Shown here: positions 9,052 to 17,038 of the stretch, in pieces | Layout: every line of letters begins with the position of its first letter | How positions within the stretch are numbered: the first letter of the stretch is position 1 | Source of the DNA: CAZVLQ01 sp964628185 | GTDB lineage: Bacteria > Pseudomonadota > Zetaproteobacteria > Mariprofundales > Mariprofundaceae | Direction of reading: 5' to 3' | Assembly (NCBI GenBank): GCA_964628185.1 | Contig: CAZVLQ010000025.1 | Location: 1 to 28,748, forward strand | Length of the DNA stretch: 28,748 bases | Made by a program: the position numbers and the translations under genes | The notes under the pieces: generated by a model | The model's database searches: none | What the model was told of the DNA's origin: nothing | The model's input: only the letters and a program-made list of their open reading frames with translations

Positions 9052-10367
9052 AACGCCTGTCCAGGTACATGCTGATATTTTCGCTCACCTTCGCCGTGAT
9101 TCCCGCGGCATGGGCTATCCCGCCGATCCAGCAGGCGCGGCTGGATAACGGACTGCGCGTGTTGCTGATGGAGGCGCACAATGTACCGATGGTGGTCATG
9201 CGCCTGACCGTGCCCGCCGGCAGCAGACTCGATCCACGGGGTAAGGGCGGAACAGCCAGCATGCTCGCCGCCATGCTGGGAGACCACACGGCAAAGCATG
9301 ATTACGCCGCCTGGGCCGACTTTCTGGACGCTCAGGCGATCCGGCTCGGTGTCTCCGCGGGACGGGATTCCCTGTCCGTCTCCATGACCGTGCTGAAAGA
9401 GGCCCTGCCGGAAGGGCTGCATGCCTTTGCCGAGGCCGCCCTGCAACCGGGATGGAACAAAAAACGCTTTACTATTCTGCGCACCGATGCAATTGCCGCG
9501 GCGAAAAAATCGCTGGAAGAACCGGGCATACGGGCGGCCCGGATCACCTCCCGCATCCTTTATCCGAAGCATGGCTACGGGCACCGGCCGGATGGTGATG
9601 CCAAAAGTCTCGCCCTTATCAGGCTGGCTGACCTCAAGGCACTTTACAAGCATCAGTTCAGGCCGACTGGCGGTGCAGTACTGGCGGTGAGCGGTGACGT
9701 AAGCATGCCGGCGCTGCTGGAGAAAATCCGCCCCCTGTTCGCGGACTGGAAGGGCAGCCCCGGGCAGACGCTGCGCGACGTACCAGCCCCTGAATCCGTA
9801 CAGGGGCAACAGCGGCATGCCACCATGCCGACACGGCAGATGACGGTGCAGTTGTCCCGGCTGGGGCCGTCGCGCTACGCGCCGGATTTCTTCGCCGACA
9901 TGCTGATGAATCACTTGCTGGGCGGCGGCGGGTTTGCTTCCCGCCTGATGAACGAGGTGCGTGAAAAGCGGGGCCTGGTGTATGGCGTTTATTCCTATTT
10001 TCTGCCGCTGGCAGCGCCCGGGCCGTTTGTCATCGCCCTGCAAACCCGCGCCGATCAGACGGACAAGGCGCTCAAGGTCGTGCGCCAGGTCATGCTGCGC
10101 ATGCACGGGGGCGCCATCACGCGGAAGGAACTGGCCGCCGCCAAGGCAAACCTGACCGGCGGTTTCGCCCATCGCATGGATTCCAACGCCAAACGCGTCG
10201 GCCTGATGTCCATGATCGGCTTTTACGGCCTGCCGCTGGACTATCTGCAAACATGGAAGCAGCACATTGAGGCGGTCACGCTGGCCGACGTCAAGGCCGC
10301 CGCCGCCCGCTACCTTGATCCGGCAGCCTGGAATTCAGTTCAGGTGGGGCCGGGGCATGGCTCGTGA
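9048..10367 (+). CDS. M16 family peptidase homologue lacking the zinc motif
   Basis: This 439-residue secreted M16 protein has a signal peptide MKRLSRYMLIFSLTFAVIPA ending near AWA. At the place where the catalytic HxxEH should stand it reads KGGTASMLAAMLGDHT, so the zinc site is missing. The C-terminal half keeps NEVREKRGLVYGVYSYF, the R/Y substrate-binding region typical of the non-catalytic partner. Together with the preceding gene it should form an active/inactive heterodimer. The order M16-M16-rsmD-coaD is common in gammaproteobacteria. Confidence 0.92.
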   Translation: MKRLSRYMLIFSLTFAVIPAAWAIPPIQQARLDNGLRVLLMEAHNVPMVVMRLTVPAGSRLDPRGKGGTASMLAAMLGDHTAKHDYAAWADFLDAQAIRLGVSAGRDSLSVSMTVLKEALPEGLHAFAEAALQPGWNKKRFTILRTDAIAAAKKSLEEPGIRAARITSRILYPKHGYGHRPDGDAKSLALIRLADLKALYKHQFRPTGGAVLAVSGDVSMPALLEKIRPLFADWKGSPGQTLRDVPAPESVQGQQRHATMPTRQMTVQLSRLGPSRYAPDFFADMLMNHLLGGGGFASRLMNEVREKRGLVYGVYSYFLPLAAPGPFVIALQTRADQTDKALKVVRQVMLRMHGGAITRKELAAAKANLTGGFAHRMDSNAKRVGLMSMIGFYGLPLDYLQTWKQHIEAVTLADVKAAAARYLDPAAWNSVQVGPGHGS

Positions 10368-10421
10368 CATGGACCTTATCTGCCTGTACGCGTGTGAGCG
10401 TGTACAGGGGGTGATCCCGGC

Positions 10422-10970
10422 ATGCGTATTACAGGGGGGCGATTCCGTGGTCGCAGGTTGCCGGTTCCGAAAATCCCGGATGTCCGCCCCACACCCTCCA
10501 GGGCTCGTCAGGCCATGTTCAACATCATCGGCGGCATCGAGGGCATGGCGATTCTGGACCTGTTTTCCGGTTCCGGCCTGATGGCGCTGGAGGCCATATC
10601 GCGCGGTGCCGCGACCGTCATCTCCATTGAGGCCGGTCGCCATGTGTTTCGTCACCTGCGGAGCATGCAGTCGCAATGGGGACTCGCGGATTGCTGGCGG
10701 CTTGTGCATGGCGACGTCCACGCCATGCTGCCCGGACTTGGCGGCCGGCGTTTTAATCTTGTGTTCGCCGACCCGCCCTATGGGCGAGGGATCAGTGAAT
10801 GTATCCCCGGCTGGCTGGATGAGGCCGGCATCTCCTGCGGCCGGCTGGTGATCGAGGAGTCTTCCCGAATACAGCCATTATGGCCTCGGGGCTGGACGTC
10901 GCCCGTGCCGAGACGTTACGGTGACACCACCCTGCACTTTCTGGACAGGGAAAAACCGGGGGCAGAATGA
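10422..10970 (+). CDS. rsmD: 16S rRNA (guanine966-N2)-methyltransferase
   Basis: This is a SAM-dependent methyltransferase that modifies G966 of 16S rRNA in the assembling small subunit (182 residues). It opens MRITGGRFRGRRLPVP, then RPTPSRARQAMFNII, the SAM motif DLFSGSGLMALEA (46-58), and the catalytic DPPY at 117-120. A purine-rich site (AGGGGGTGA) precedes the ATG. Just upstream at 10384-10407, CTGTAC and GTACAG form a small inverted repeat. The stop overlaps the start of coaD in ATGA, a widely conserved pairing. Confidence 0.95.
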   Translation: MRITGGRFRGRRLPVPKIPDVRPTPSRARQAMFNIIGGIEGMAILDLFSGSGLMALEAISRGAATVISIEAGRHVFRHLRSMQSQWGLADCWRLVHGDVHAMLPGLGGRRFNLVFADPPYGRGISECIPGWLDEAGISCGRLVIEESSRIQPLWPRGWTSPVPRRYGDTTLHFLDREKPGAE

Positions 10971-11440
10971 AGCGAACGGCCATTTATCCGGGCACCTTTG
11001 ATCCGATTACCCTGGGGCATGTGGACGTGGTCCATCGCGGCCTGAAGCTGTTCGACCGCATCGTGATCGGCGTGGCCGAGAACGCCGGCAAGGGGCCGAT
11101 GTTCGACCTGGACACCCGCCTTGCCATGGTGCGCGAAACCTTCACCGGCGATACGCGGGTGGAAACAACGGCCTTTTCCGGCCTGCTGGTCGAACTGGCC
11201 AGGGGCCAGCGGGCCGGCGCCATCTTGAGGGGCCTGCGTGCGGCATCGGATTTTGAGTATGAATTTCAGATGGCGACGATGAACCGCAGGCTGGATGAAC
11301 GGATTGAAACCGTGTTCGTCATGGCGCGCGAGGATTACACCTTTGTTTCATCCCGCTTTATCCGTGAAATTTCCGGCATGGGCGGCGATGTATCCGGCCT
11401 GGTCCCGGAAACAGTGACGCCTTACCTGCGCGCGGGTTAA
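10967..11440 (+). CDS. coaD: Pantetheine-phosphate adenylyltransferase
   Basis: This enzyme makes dephospho-CoA from 4'-phosphopantetheine and ATP, the fourth step of CoA synthesis (157 residues, as expected). The nucleotidyl-transferase signature YPGTFDPITLGH lies at 7-18, and SSRFIREISGMGGDVSGLVP is the C-terminal ATP-binding segment. LRGLRAASDFEYEFQMATMN is also typical. It is coupled to rsmD by a 4-bp overlap. Its 3' end overlaps the convergent O-methyltransferase gene by 4 bp, so there is no intergenic terminator between them. Confidence 0.97.
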   Translation: MKRTAIYPGTFDPITLGHVDVVHRGLKLFDRIVIGVAENAGKGPMFDLDTRLAMVRETFTGDTRVETTAFSGLLVELARGQRAGAILRGLRAASDFEYEFQMATMNRRLDERIETVFVMAREDYTFVSSRFIREISGMGGDVSGLVPETVTPYLRAG

Positions 11441-12126
11441 GCCCGGTTCGTTACGCTACGGACCGCCCGCTTTCTTGCCAGCGTCAGTCCGTCGGCCACC
11501 GGCAGCATGGAAAGTTCAATTCGCGAATCCTCCTTCAGTGCGGTGTTGAAGGCACGGATGGCCCGGGTGGCGGCATCCTGCTTGCGCTCGTCGGCCACGC
11601 TGCCATCCCAGAGTACGTTATCGACGCAGATCAGACCGCCGGGCCGGACCAGTGTCAGACAGCGTTCATAATAATGGATGTAATTCTCCTTGTCCGCGTC
11701 AATAAAGGCGAAATCGAAGGATTCATGCGCACCATCGGCAAGCAACGTATCCAGCGTTTCCAGCGCCGGTTGCAGAACCAGGCGCACCCTGTCCGAAACG
11801 CCCGCTTCCTCCCAGAAACGGCGGGCGACGAATGACCAGCGCTCGGAGATATCACAGGTGATCACTTCGCCGTCCCGGGGCAGCGCCAGCGCCATCCACA
11901 GCGTGGCGTAGCCGGTATATGTGCCAATTTCCAGCACGCGCCTGGCATCCAGCAGTCCGAGCAACATGGCCATGAACTGACCCTGCTCGGGGGCGGAACG
12001 CATCACGGACAATTCCTCCTGCTCCGTTGCCTGCCGCAAGCGCCGCAACACATCCGCTTCGCGCAGGCTGTGGTCCAGCAGGTAGGCATACAGCCTGTCG
12101 TCAATACCCAGACTCCTGTTCGCCAT
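11437..12126 (-). CDS. Class I SAM-dependent O-methyltransferase
   Basis: This 229-residue enzyme belongs to the caffeoyl-CoA/catechol O-methyltransferase-like family (Methyltransf_3). Seen: VLEIGTYTGYATLWMALALP (SAM motif I), ITCDISERW, FDFAFIDADKENYIHYYE with metal-ligand Asp residues, and GGLICVDNVLWDGSV. The substrate cannot be told. A GGAGG site precedes the ATG at 12124-12126. In the ancestral arrangement the DUF523 stop overlapped this ATG (TGATG). The 246-bp element at 12181-12426 now truncates DUF523 upstream, so coupling is broken, though the ribosome site remains. Confidence 0.93.
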   Translation of the reverse strand: MANRSLGIDDRLYAYLLDHSLREADVLRRLRQATEQEELSVMRSAPEQGQFMAMLLGLLDARRVLEIGTYTGYATLWMALALPRDGEVITCDISERWSFVARRFWEEAGVSDRVRLVLQPALETLDTLLADGAHESFDFAFIDADKENYIHYYERCLTLVRPGGLICVDNVLWDGSVADERKQDAATRAIRAFNTALKEDSRIELSMLPVADGLTLARKRAVRSVTNRA

Positions 12127-12180
12127 CAGTCTTCCTCCCGGTTTTTCCTCAGTTGCAGCAGGCAGGCTTCCGCTGCTTTA

Positions 12181-12426
12181 ACCCGTATATTGCATGAAGG
12201 ATTCGGAATTCAGGCTTGAGCAGGCCTGGCAGGCTGGTTGATCGGGCGAAAAAGCATAGCCGTAGCTATGGTTTGAGGCCGAGCGGCCAGGATGCCGAGC
12301 CTGATCGGGTCTGAAACCGGACAGGACAAGGTGTAACCACGGATAAGGTGGCCTGGTTCTGTGTAGGTCATTGATATAATGTAATATCCTGTCCATCAAA
12401 TGTCCGCCTTCATGCAATATACGGGT
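12181..12426. mobile_element. 246-bp MITE-like element, copy 1 (in DUF523 gene)
   Basis: The element is bounded by near-perfect inverted ends ACCCGTATATTGCATGAAGG and their complement, and by a TA on each side (12179-12180, 12427-12428), consistent with a TA target duplication. It is about 97% identical (7 differences) to 17039-17284, in the opposite orientation. Inside is a short palindrome CATAGCCGTAGCTATG. It has no transposase, but one 70-80-codon frame is open in both copies. Removing the element and one TA restores the DUF523 reading frame down to a stop overlapping the next gene. TA duplication suggests an IS630/Tc1-type mobiliser, which is inferred. Confidence 0.9.
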
Positions 12427-13042
12427 TAAGCATCCGTTCGCTGAATACGCGGATGCCGTGGCGTTCCAGCAACCGGGCCGTGACCCCCCGGCCGGGAATT
12501 TTCGCGCCCGTAAAGGCGCCGTCATTCACCTCACACACGCCGCAGGACGGGCTGCCCTCCTTCAGCACCGCGATGCGGATATGATGCCGGCGACATTCGG
12601 CCAGCGCCCTTTCAGCGCCCTGAATGAAGGCTTCGCTGACATCGGCGCCGGCGGCAGTACGTACCTGCGCGCGCCCACGAAGGACGGCATCGGCATCGCC
12701 CCGCTCGATTTCCGCCGCCGGGCGGGGTATGGACAGGCCTCCCTCGACTTCAGGGCAAAAAGGAATGATGGCTCCCTGGAGCGAATTGCAACGCTCTGGA
12801 TGGATGAGTGGCGATTCCACTTTGAGGCCATTTTCGGGATGGAATGAGGTGCATGGTTGTTCCATGGATCGAAATTTCAGCTCGGAAATGGGCCGAAGTG
12901 GGGAAGCCAATCGCCATTCATGGGTTTTGCAATTCGCTCCCTGGTTATGCCAGTACCGCAACAGGCCGTCCTGACGGCAGTCACTGCCGTCGTAACGGCA
13001 CTTCCGTCCCAGCAGACAGGCGCTAACGAGCAGTCTTTCCAT
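12410..13042 (-). CDS. DUF523 family protein carrying two element insertions
   Basis: This is a cysteine-rich DUF523 protein of unknown function (210 residues as read; family members are near 150-170). Conserved parts are MERLLVSACLLGRKCRYDG, PFCPEVEGGLSIPRP, VLKEGSPSCGVCEVNDGAF and GRGVTARLLERHGIRVFSE. Between HNQG and AIIPFCPE lie 55 foreign residues encoded by a 159-bp element plus a 6-bp duplication, in frame. The C terminus NPYIA comes from a 246-bp element that supplies an early stop. Excising both gives a 167-residue protein ending LLQLRKNREED. Whether the present protein folds is unknown. The ATG overlaps the kinase stop (TAATG). Confidence 0.88.
   Translation of the reverse strand: MERLLVSACLLGRKCRYDGSDCRQDGLLRYWHNQGANCKTHEWRLASPLRPISELKFRSMEQPCTSFHPENGLKVESPLIHPERCNSLQGAIIPFCPEVEGGLSIPRPAAEIERGDADAVLRGRAQVRTAAGADVSEAFIQGAERALAECRRHHIRIAVLKEGSPSCGVCEVNDGAFTGAKIPGRGVTARLLERHGIRVFSERMLNPYIA
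12780..12938. mobile_element. 159-bp MITE-like element inserted in frame
   Basis: The ends are the inverted repeat AGCGAATTGCAA (12780-12791) and TTGCAATTCGCT (12927-12938), with looser symmetry continuing inward (TGGCGATT, CCACTT, GGCC). It is flanked by the direct repeat CCCTGG at 12774-12779 and 12939-12944; the shared sequence can be stretched to 9 bp. Element plus one duplication is 165 bp, an exact 55 codons, and the frame carries no stop, so the host DUF523 frame stays open. It codes for nothing recognisable. It is unrelated to the 246-bp element nearby. Confidence 0.85.
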
Positions 13043-13935
13043 TAATTAGCACTGCCCTTTACACACAAGTCGCGCACATCTCTCATGGCCGGGAGTGATG
13101 CGCGCACCCCAAGCCCGGTGCAGGTCAGTGCCGCCGTTGCCGCAGCCATGTTCAGCAGCGCTGTCCAGTCCATGCCGCGTGCGATGCCCAGCGCCAGAGC
13201 CCCGTGGAAGGCATCGCCCGCACCCGTCGTATCCACAACGGAAACGCTGAAGGCAGGCACGACGCCCGACGTTCCGTCTTTCGCCCATATCAATCCTCCT
13301 TCACCCAGAGTGATGATGACGCAGTGATGCCGTTCAGCCAAGTACCGCAGGGCATGATCCATGTTGTCCGTATGACAGTACTGGCGGGCAAAGGTGGCGG
13401 ATGCGGCCAGATAATCCACCTTCATGCACAGGTCCAGCACACCTTTGTGCGCGGATCCCGCGTCCAGGATGGCAGGAATGTCACATGCCTTCGCCCGGTC
13501 CAGCAGGGCGGCGGAGATCAGCGGTTCATGCCCGTCAAACAGCATGGCGGCGGGTCTGACTGATTCGAGGCTGACGGCGTCGGCGGCCAGCAGCGGGGTG
13601 TCACCCTTATAATTTACAACACTGCGCTTGCCGTCCCGCTTGACAAGAATGACGGACAGCGGCGTGGGAAACACACCGCGTACGACCAGTGAAGTGTCAA
13701 CACCTTCAGAATCCAGTTCCCGCAGATGCAACTTACCAAACTGATCTGTTCCCAGATAGCCGCAGAAAGCAGCCCCGCCCCCCAGGCGCGCTATCGCCAC
13801 CGATGCATTGGCCGCCGGGCCTCCTCCGGCGAGATTAATCGCATCCGCCCGCATTTTTTCATCCGCGGCGGGCTGATGGTTCACCCGCATCGTTACATCA
13901 AAAGCGGCATGGCCCACGCACAGTACTTCCATCAT
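13042..13935 (-). CDS. PfkB family carbohydrate/nucleoside kinase
   Basis: This is a ribokinase-type kinase (297 residues). The N-terminal PfkB region has NLAGGGPAANASVAIARLGG and FCGYLGTDQFG. The C-terminal signature VVDTTGAGDAFHGALALGIA has the catalytic aspartate and anion hole. The substrate cannot be read from the sequence; the family covers sugars, nucleosides and related alcohols. The second codon is also ATG, so the start may be one residue later. Its last codons, from RDLCVKG on, are echoed by a 24-bp repeat just upstream of aroK. It overlaps DUF523 by one base. Confidence 0.9.
   Translation of the reverse strand: MMEVLCVGHAAFDVTMRVNHQPAADEKMRADAINLAGGGPAANASVAIARLGGGAAFCGYLGTDQFGKLHLRELDSEGVDTSLVVRGVFPTPLSVILVKRDGKRSVVNYKGDTPLLAADAVSLESVRPAAMLFDGHEPLISAALLDRAKACDIPAILDAGSAHKGVLDLCMKVDYLAASATFARQYCHTDNMDHALRYLAERHHCVIITLGEGGLIWAKDGTSGVVPAFSVSVVDTTGAGDAFHGALALGIARGMDWTALLNMAAATAALTCTGLGVRASLPAMRDVRDLCVKGSAN
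13052..13075. repeat. 24-bp direct repeat, copy 1 (kinase 3' end)
   Basis: CTGCCCTTTACACACAAGTC followed by GCGC matches 14481-14504 at 23 of 24 positions. This copy is coding (DLCVKGS of the PfkB kinase). The second copy is non-coding, between dodecin and aroK, but still reads RDLCVKG in the same orientation. Confidence 0.7.
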
Positions 13936-14466
13936 CTAACCTGCGGACTGCACCTGATGCAAAAAAACGATGATATCAGCGACGGCTTCGTACGCCGTAA
14001 GCCGGTCCGTGTGCACCTGATGATCCGCGATGCCGGCGTAGAGGGGTCGGCGCGCGTGATCCAGTTCCCGAGCCTTGCCCGACACGTCCACATCCGCCAG
14101 CAGGGGCCGGTTGCTGTCTCCCCGGATGCGTCCGGCGGCGATGGCGGGAGGAACATCAAGCCAGATGATGACGCCCGCCTGGTGCATGCGCTCACGATTG
14201 GGGGCGGACAGGACAATGCCGCCACCCGTAGCCACCACGGACGGCCGTTCAGAGGCGCACAGTTCCGCCAGCATCCGCCCTTCCAGCGCCCGGAAGCTGC
14301 ATTCACCGTCCTCTGCGAAGATTTGCGGGATGGTGCGGCCGGTTTGTTCCACGATCATCCGATCCATGTCTACAAACGGCAGCTTAAGCTGCCGGGCCAG
14401 CGGCTCCCCGATGGTGGATTTTCCAGCGCCCATCGGTCCGATCAGGAAGATGCGGCTACCCTTCAC
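13936..14466 (-). CDS. aroK: Shikimate kinase
   Basis: This enzyme phosphorylates shikimate in the aromatic amino acid pathway (176 residues). Walker A GPMGAGKST is at 10-18. DMDRMIVEQTG (shikimate and Mg binding), ATGGGIVLS, the lid region RPLL and RRPLYAGIAD are all present. The start is GTG at 14464-14466, with a weak upstream site. The usual partner aroB is not adjacent; the next gene is a PfkB kinase. A 24-bp copy of the kinase 3' end lies just upstream and is probably a local duplication scar. Confidence 0.95.
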   Translation of the reverse strand: MKGSRIFLIGPMGAGKSTIGEPLARQLKLPFVDMDRMIVEQTGRTIPQIFAEDGECSFRALEGRMLAELCASERPSVVATGGGIVLSAPNRERMHQAGVIIWLDVPPAIAAGRIRGDSNRPLLADVDVSGKARELDHARRPLYAGIADHQVHTDRLTAYEAVADIIVFLHQVQSAG

Positions 14467-14480
14467 CTGCGAGCTTCGCC

Positions 14481-14504
14481 CTGCCCTTTACACACAAATC
14501 GCGC
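14481..14504. repeat. 24-bp direct repeat, copy 2 (between dodecin and aroK)
   Basis: Matches 13052-13075 with one mismatch. On the minus strand it continues as a short open frame RDLCVKGRAKLAGEG ending at the aroK start, as though a fragment of the kinase tail had been copied here. Nothing else in this 46-bp spacer is recognisable. Confidence 0.65.
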
Positions 14505-14512
14505 CGCGGCGA

Positions 14513-14725
14513 TTATGCCTCATCCAGCGTGAAGCCGGCCTTCAGCGTAACCTGCCAGTGGGCGATTTTCCCGTCCTCGATATGACCGCGTGTGCCGATC
14601 ACCTCGAACCAGCGCAGATTGCGCACGCTTTGCGCCGCCCGCCCGATGGCATTTTCGATCGCAGGCTGAATGCCGTCGGGAGACGAACCCGTCAGTTCAA
14701 TGGATTTGTAGATATGATTGTTCAT
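14513..14725 (-). CDS. Dodecin family flavin-binding protein
   Basis: This 70-residue protein has the dodecin pattern: YKSIELTGSSPDGIQPAIENAI, then AAQSVRNLRWFEVIGTRGHI, and the terminal WQVTLKAGFTLDE. Dodecins form hollow dodecamers that store or buffer flavins; the tryptophan after the NLRWFEV stretch lies where the family stacks the ring. Length is normal. The ATG overlaps the stop of the TerB-like gene (ATGA), so the two are probably co-translated. Confidence 0.93.
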   Translation of the reverse strand: MNNHIYKSIELTGSSPDGIQPAIENAIGRAAQSVRNLRWFEVIGTRGHIEDGKIAHWQVTLKAGFTLDEA

Positions 14726-15186
14726 TTCATGCCCCCCTCTCGTGCGGCAATTTTGGCGTTGATAAAATCATGGTGATACACGCCGATCAGGTCGGCGATC
14801 TTGCGAATGAGCTGTTCCTCATAGGCGTCCACATGCCCGTCGGCCATGGCTACGCGCCACAGCTCATGGATAATACCGGCGCGCTCATCAAAGGGATATT
14901 CCTGAATGATACGCGAGGTGAACTGATACAGATCATGCGCCGCATCGGCCGCTGTTGCGGCGCGATCAATCAGCTTGCGTGCTTCGGTTTCGGATAGCTC
15001 AAAACGCCGTTGCAGCGCTGCTGCAATCTCGTTGTGCTCGGCCGCATCCAGCCTGCCGTCCATCATCATCACTTCCACCATCAGCGCCGTCACCGCCACG
15101 GTGATATCATGGCCTCCGGTCCCGGAGCGTCCTTTCGGCCGACCCGCAGCCGGGCTTTGCAGCAGTTTTTTGAGTGTCTGGATCAA
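14722..15186 (-). CDS. TerB-like (tellurite resistance family) protein
   Basis: This is a soluble helical TerB-family protein of about 154 residues. TerB-like domains bind metal through acidic loops. Here VEVMMMDGRLDAAEHNEIAA and LWRVAMADGHVDAYEEQLIR are two D-G-x-x-D-xx-E motifs, the expected paired sites. I chose TTG 15184-15186 because AAAGGAG lies about eight bases upstream; the longer frame to 15267 would run into the 3' end of the transferase gene. The real role is unknown; tellurite resistance is only the family label. Confidence 0.85.
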   Translation of the reverse strand: MIQTLKKLLQSPAAGRPKGRSGTGGHDITVAVTALMVEVMMMDGRLDAAEHNEIAAALQRRFELSETEARKLIDRAATAADAAHDLYQFTSRIIQEYPFDERAGIIHELWRVAMADGHVDAYEEQLIRKIADLIGVYHHDFINAKIAAREGGMK

Positions 15187-15212
15187 GTTTGGGACTCCTT
15201 TAACGCTGTAAT

Positions 15213-16874
15213 TCAATCTATGGGTAAAGCATTTTTTTGACAAGTTACCCTGCTTTTGAAACGACATACACCCCCTTCTCCGCGCCGGTCAGCAATACCG
15301 GCAAGCCTGCCGGTTCTCCGATTCCACAGTATGGCCTGCATATTGCCATAGTTGCGAATCTGTTTCAGGCGGTGGCCGCGCCGGATGAGTTCGGCGGACA
15401 CTTCGGGTGAAAATGCACCTTGTTCATACTGCACCACGTCCGGCAGAAACTGATGGTGGAAGCGAGGGGCGTTGACCCATGCGGCAGGCGACGCTTCATT
15501 CCGCATGAAACCGAGGCCGGCCAGCAGTACCATGGAGATGATGCGCGAGCCGCCGGGCGTACCGGTGATGAAGGTGCGCTTCGGTCCGATCACGAACGTG
15601 GGGGTCATGGAAGAGAGCATGCGCTTGCCGGGAGCGACCGCGTTCACCTCGCCCTGCACCAGGCCGTAGGCATTGGGCTTGCCCGGCCGGGTGGCGAAAT
15701 CATCCATTTCGTCGTTGAGCAGGATACCGGTGGAGGGTGAGAGATAGCCCGAGCCAAAGCCGTAGTTGATGGACAGGGTGGCCGCGACCATATTGCCCTC
15801 TTTATCAATGATGGAAAAATGCGTGGTATTGACTGCATTCCCCGAGGGTTCGGCAATGTGTCCCAACGCGGATGACGGCGCGGCCTGGTTCATGCGGATA
15901 CTGGCGCGCAAACGTTCAAGGCGATTTGGATCAAGATAGTCCTTCGGGATGGAAACGAAATCGGCATCGCCGAGATATTGGTTGCGATCGCGGTAAGCGC
16001 GTTTCATCGCCTCGATCAGGAGATGCGCCCGGTTGGCCGGTGAAAGCCGTTTCAAATCATCGTGTTTGAGCATGCCGAGAATTTCAGCCAGGGTCATACC
16101 GCCGGATGAGGGAAGCGCCGCGGATATAATATGGTATCCGTGCCATTTAAACTGCACCGGAGCGCGTTCAACGGCGCGGTAGACGGCAAGGTCGTGCCGG
16201 CGGATCAGGCCGCCATCGCGCCGCATGTCCGCGACCAGCCGGCCGGCGGTTTCGCCGCGATAGAATTCATCGGCGCCGCGTCTGGCAAGGCGGTTTAACG
16301 TATCGGCCAGCGCGGGCTGGCGGATAATCTCCCCCTGCTTCCGGTCAAACACGCGCCTTGCCGCGTCATTGAACACCTTGCGGCGCCAGCGGATCATGCG
16401 CGCCAGACGCGAGCCGACCCTGAACCCTCTTCCGGCCAGCCTGATGGCGGGAGCGCTGACGGCGGGCAACGTCAGTTTCCCGTAGCGGGTGACAAGGCGT
16501 GCGATACCGGCCGCCAGGCCCGGCACGCCGGCGGCTTGCGGCCCGTCTATACTGGAACGGGTTTGATACACCTCGCCGTGGCCTGCCGGCTTCGGCGCGG
16601 TTTCCCGGGCGTCAATCATCACATAGCGGCGCTCTTTTGCGATATAGAGCAGAAAAAAACCGCCCCCGCCGATACCGGATGAGCCGGGCTCAACTACGCC
16701 CAGCGCCAGTGCCGTGGCCGCGGCGGCATCGAAGGCGTTGCCGTCCTGTTTCAGCATGGCCGCGCCCGCCGCGGCTGCCCGGGGTTCGGCGGCCACAACC
16801 ATGCCCGTATCCGGCCCCTCGGCATGCACTGTGAACGGGATAAAACACAACAGGGTGAGCAACAGGCATTTCAT
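15213..16874 (-). CDS. ggt: Gamma-glutamyltransferase (glutathione hydrolase)
   Basis: This is a periplasmic Ntn-hydrolase that cleaves gamma-glutamyl bonds of glutathione. The signal peptide is MKCLLLTLLCFIPFTVHA, supporting ATG 16872-16874 over the longer frame to 16946. Seen: VVAAEPRAAAAGAAMLKQDG, GSSGIGGGGFFLLY, PSSGGMTLAEIL, and the self-cleavage site NAVNTTHFSIIDKEGN, where the second Thr should become the nucleophile. SSMTPTFV and TPGGSRII close the active site. The C terminus has about 18 residues beyond the usual end (DRRGEGG). The precursor is about 553 residues. Confidence 0.95.
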   Translation of the reverse strand: MKCLLLTLLCFIPFTVHAEGPDTGMVVAAEPRAAAAGAAMLKQDGNAFDAAAATALALGVVEPGSSGIGGGGFFLLYIAKERRYVMIDARETAPKPAGHGEVYQTRSSIDGPQAAGVPGLAAGIARLVTRYGKLTLPAVSAPAIRLAGRGFRVGSRLARMIRWRRKVFNDAARRVFDRKQGEIIRQPALADTLNRLARRGADEFYRGETAGRLVADMRRDGGLIRRHDLAVYRAVERAPVQFKWHGYHIISAALPSSGGMTLAEILGMLKHDDLKRLSPANRAHLLIEAMKRAYRDRNQYLGDADFVSIPKDYLDPNRLERLRASIRMNQAAPSSALGHIAEPSGNAVNTTHFSIIDKEGNMVAATLSINYGFGSGYLSPSTGILLNDEMDDFATRPGKPNAYGLVQGEVNAVAPGKRMLSSMTPTFVIGPKRTFITGTPGGSRIISMVLLAGLGFMRNEASPAAWVNAPRFHHQFLPDVVQYEQGAFSPEVSAELIRRGHRLKQIRNYGNMQAILWNRRTGRLAGIADRRGEGGVCRFKSRVTCQKNALPID

Positions 16875-17038
16875 GCGGTTACTGTATCGCTGCTTTTCTT
16901 GTGCGTCCAAATGCAAAACGCGTAAACGACGATGACCCATGTGCATCCGAAACCATGCCCCGGCCGCCCTTTCAGGCGATGCCGGGCGGGAAAATGCCTC
17001 CCGAATTCAGACGGGATTTATCGTGACGGTCAGGGTTA

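Noticed and set aside
8871..10265. 464-codon open frame antisense to the second M16 gene
   Set aside because: Its His/Gln-rich composition is typical of an antisense shadow, and the M16 frame on the other strand is recognisable end to end.
12178..12525. 115-codon frame (minus) extending the element's open frame into DUF523
   Set aside because: The upstream part is the DUF523 gene in another frame; only the portion shared with the second element copy is of interest.
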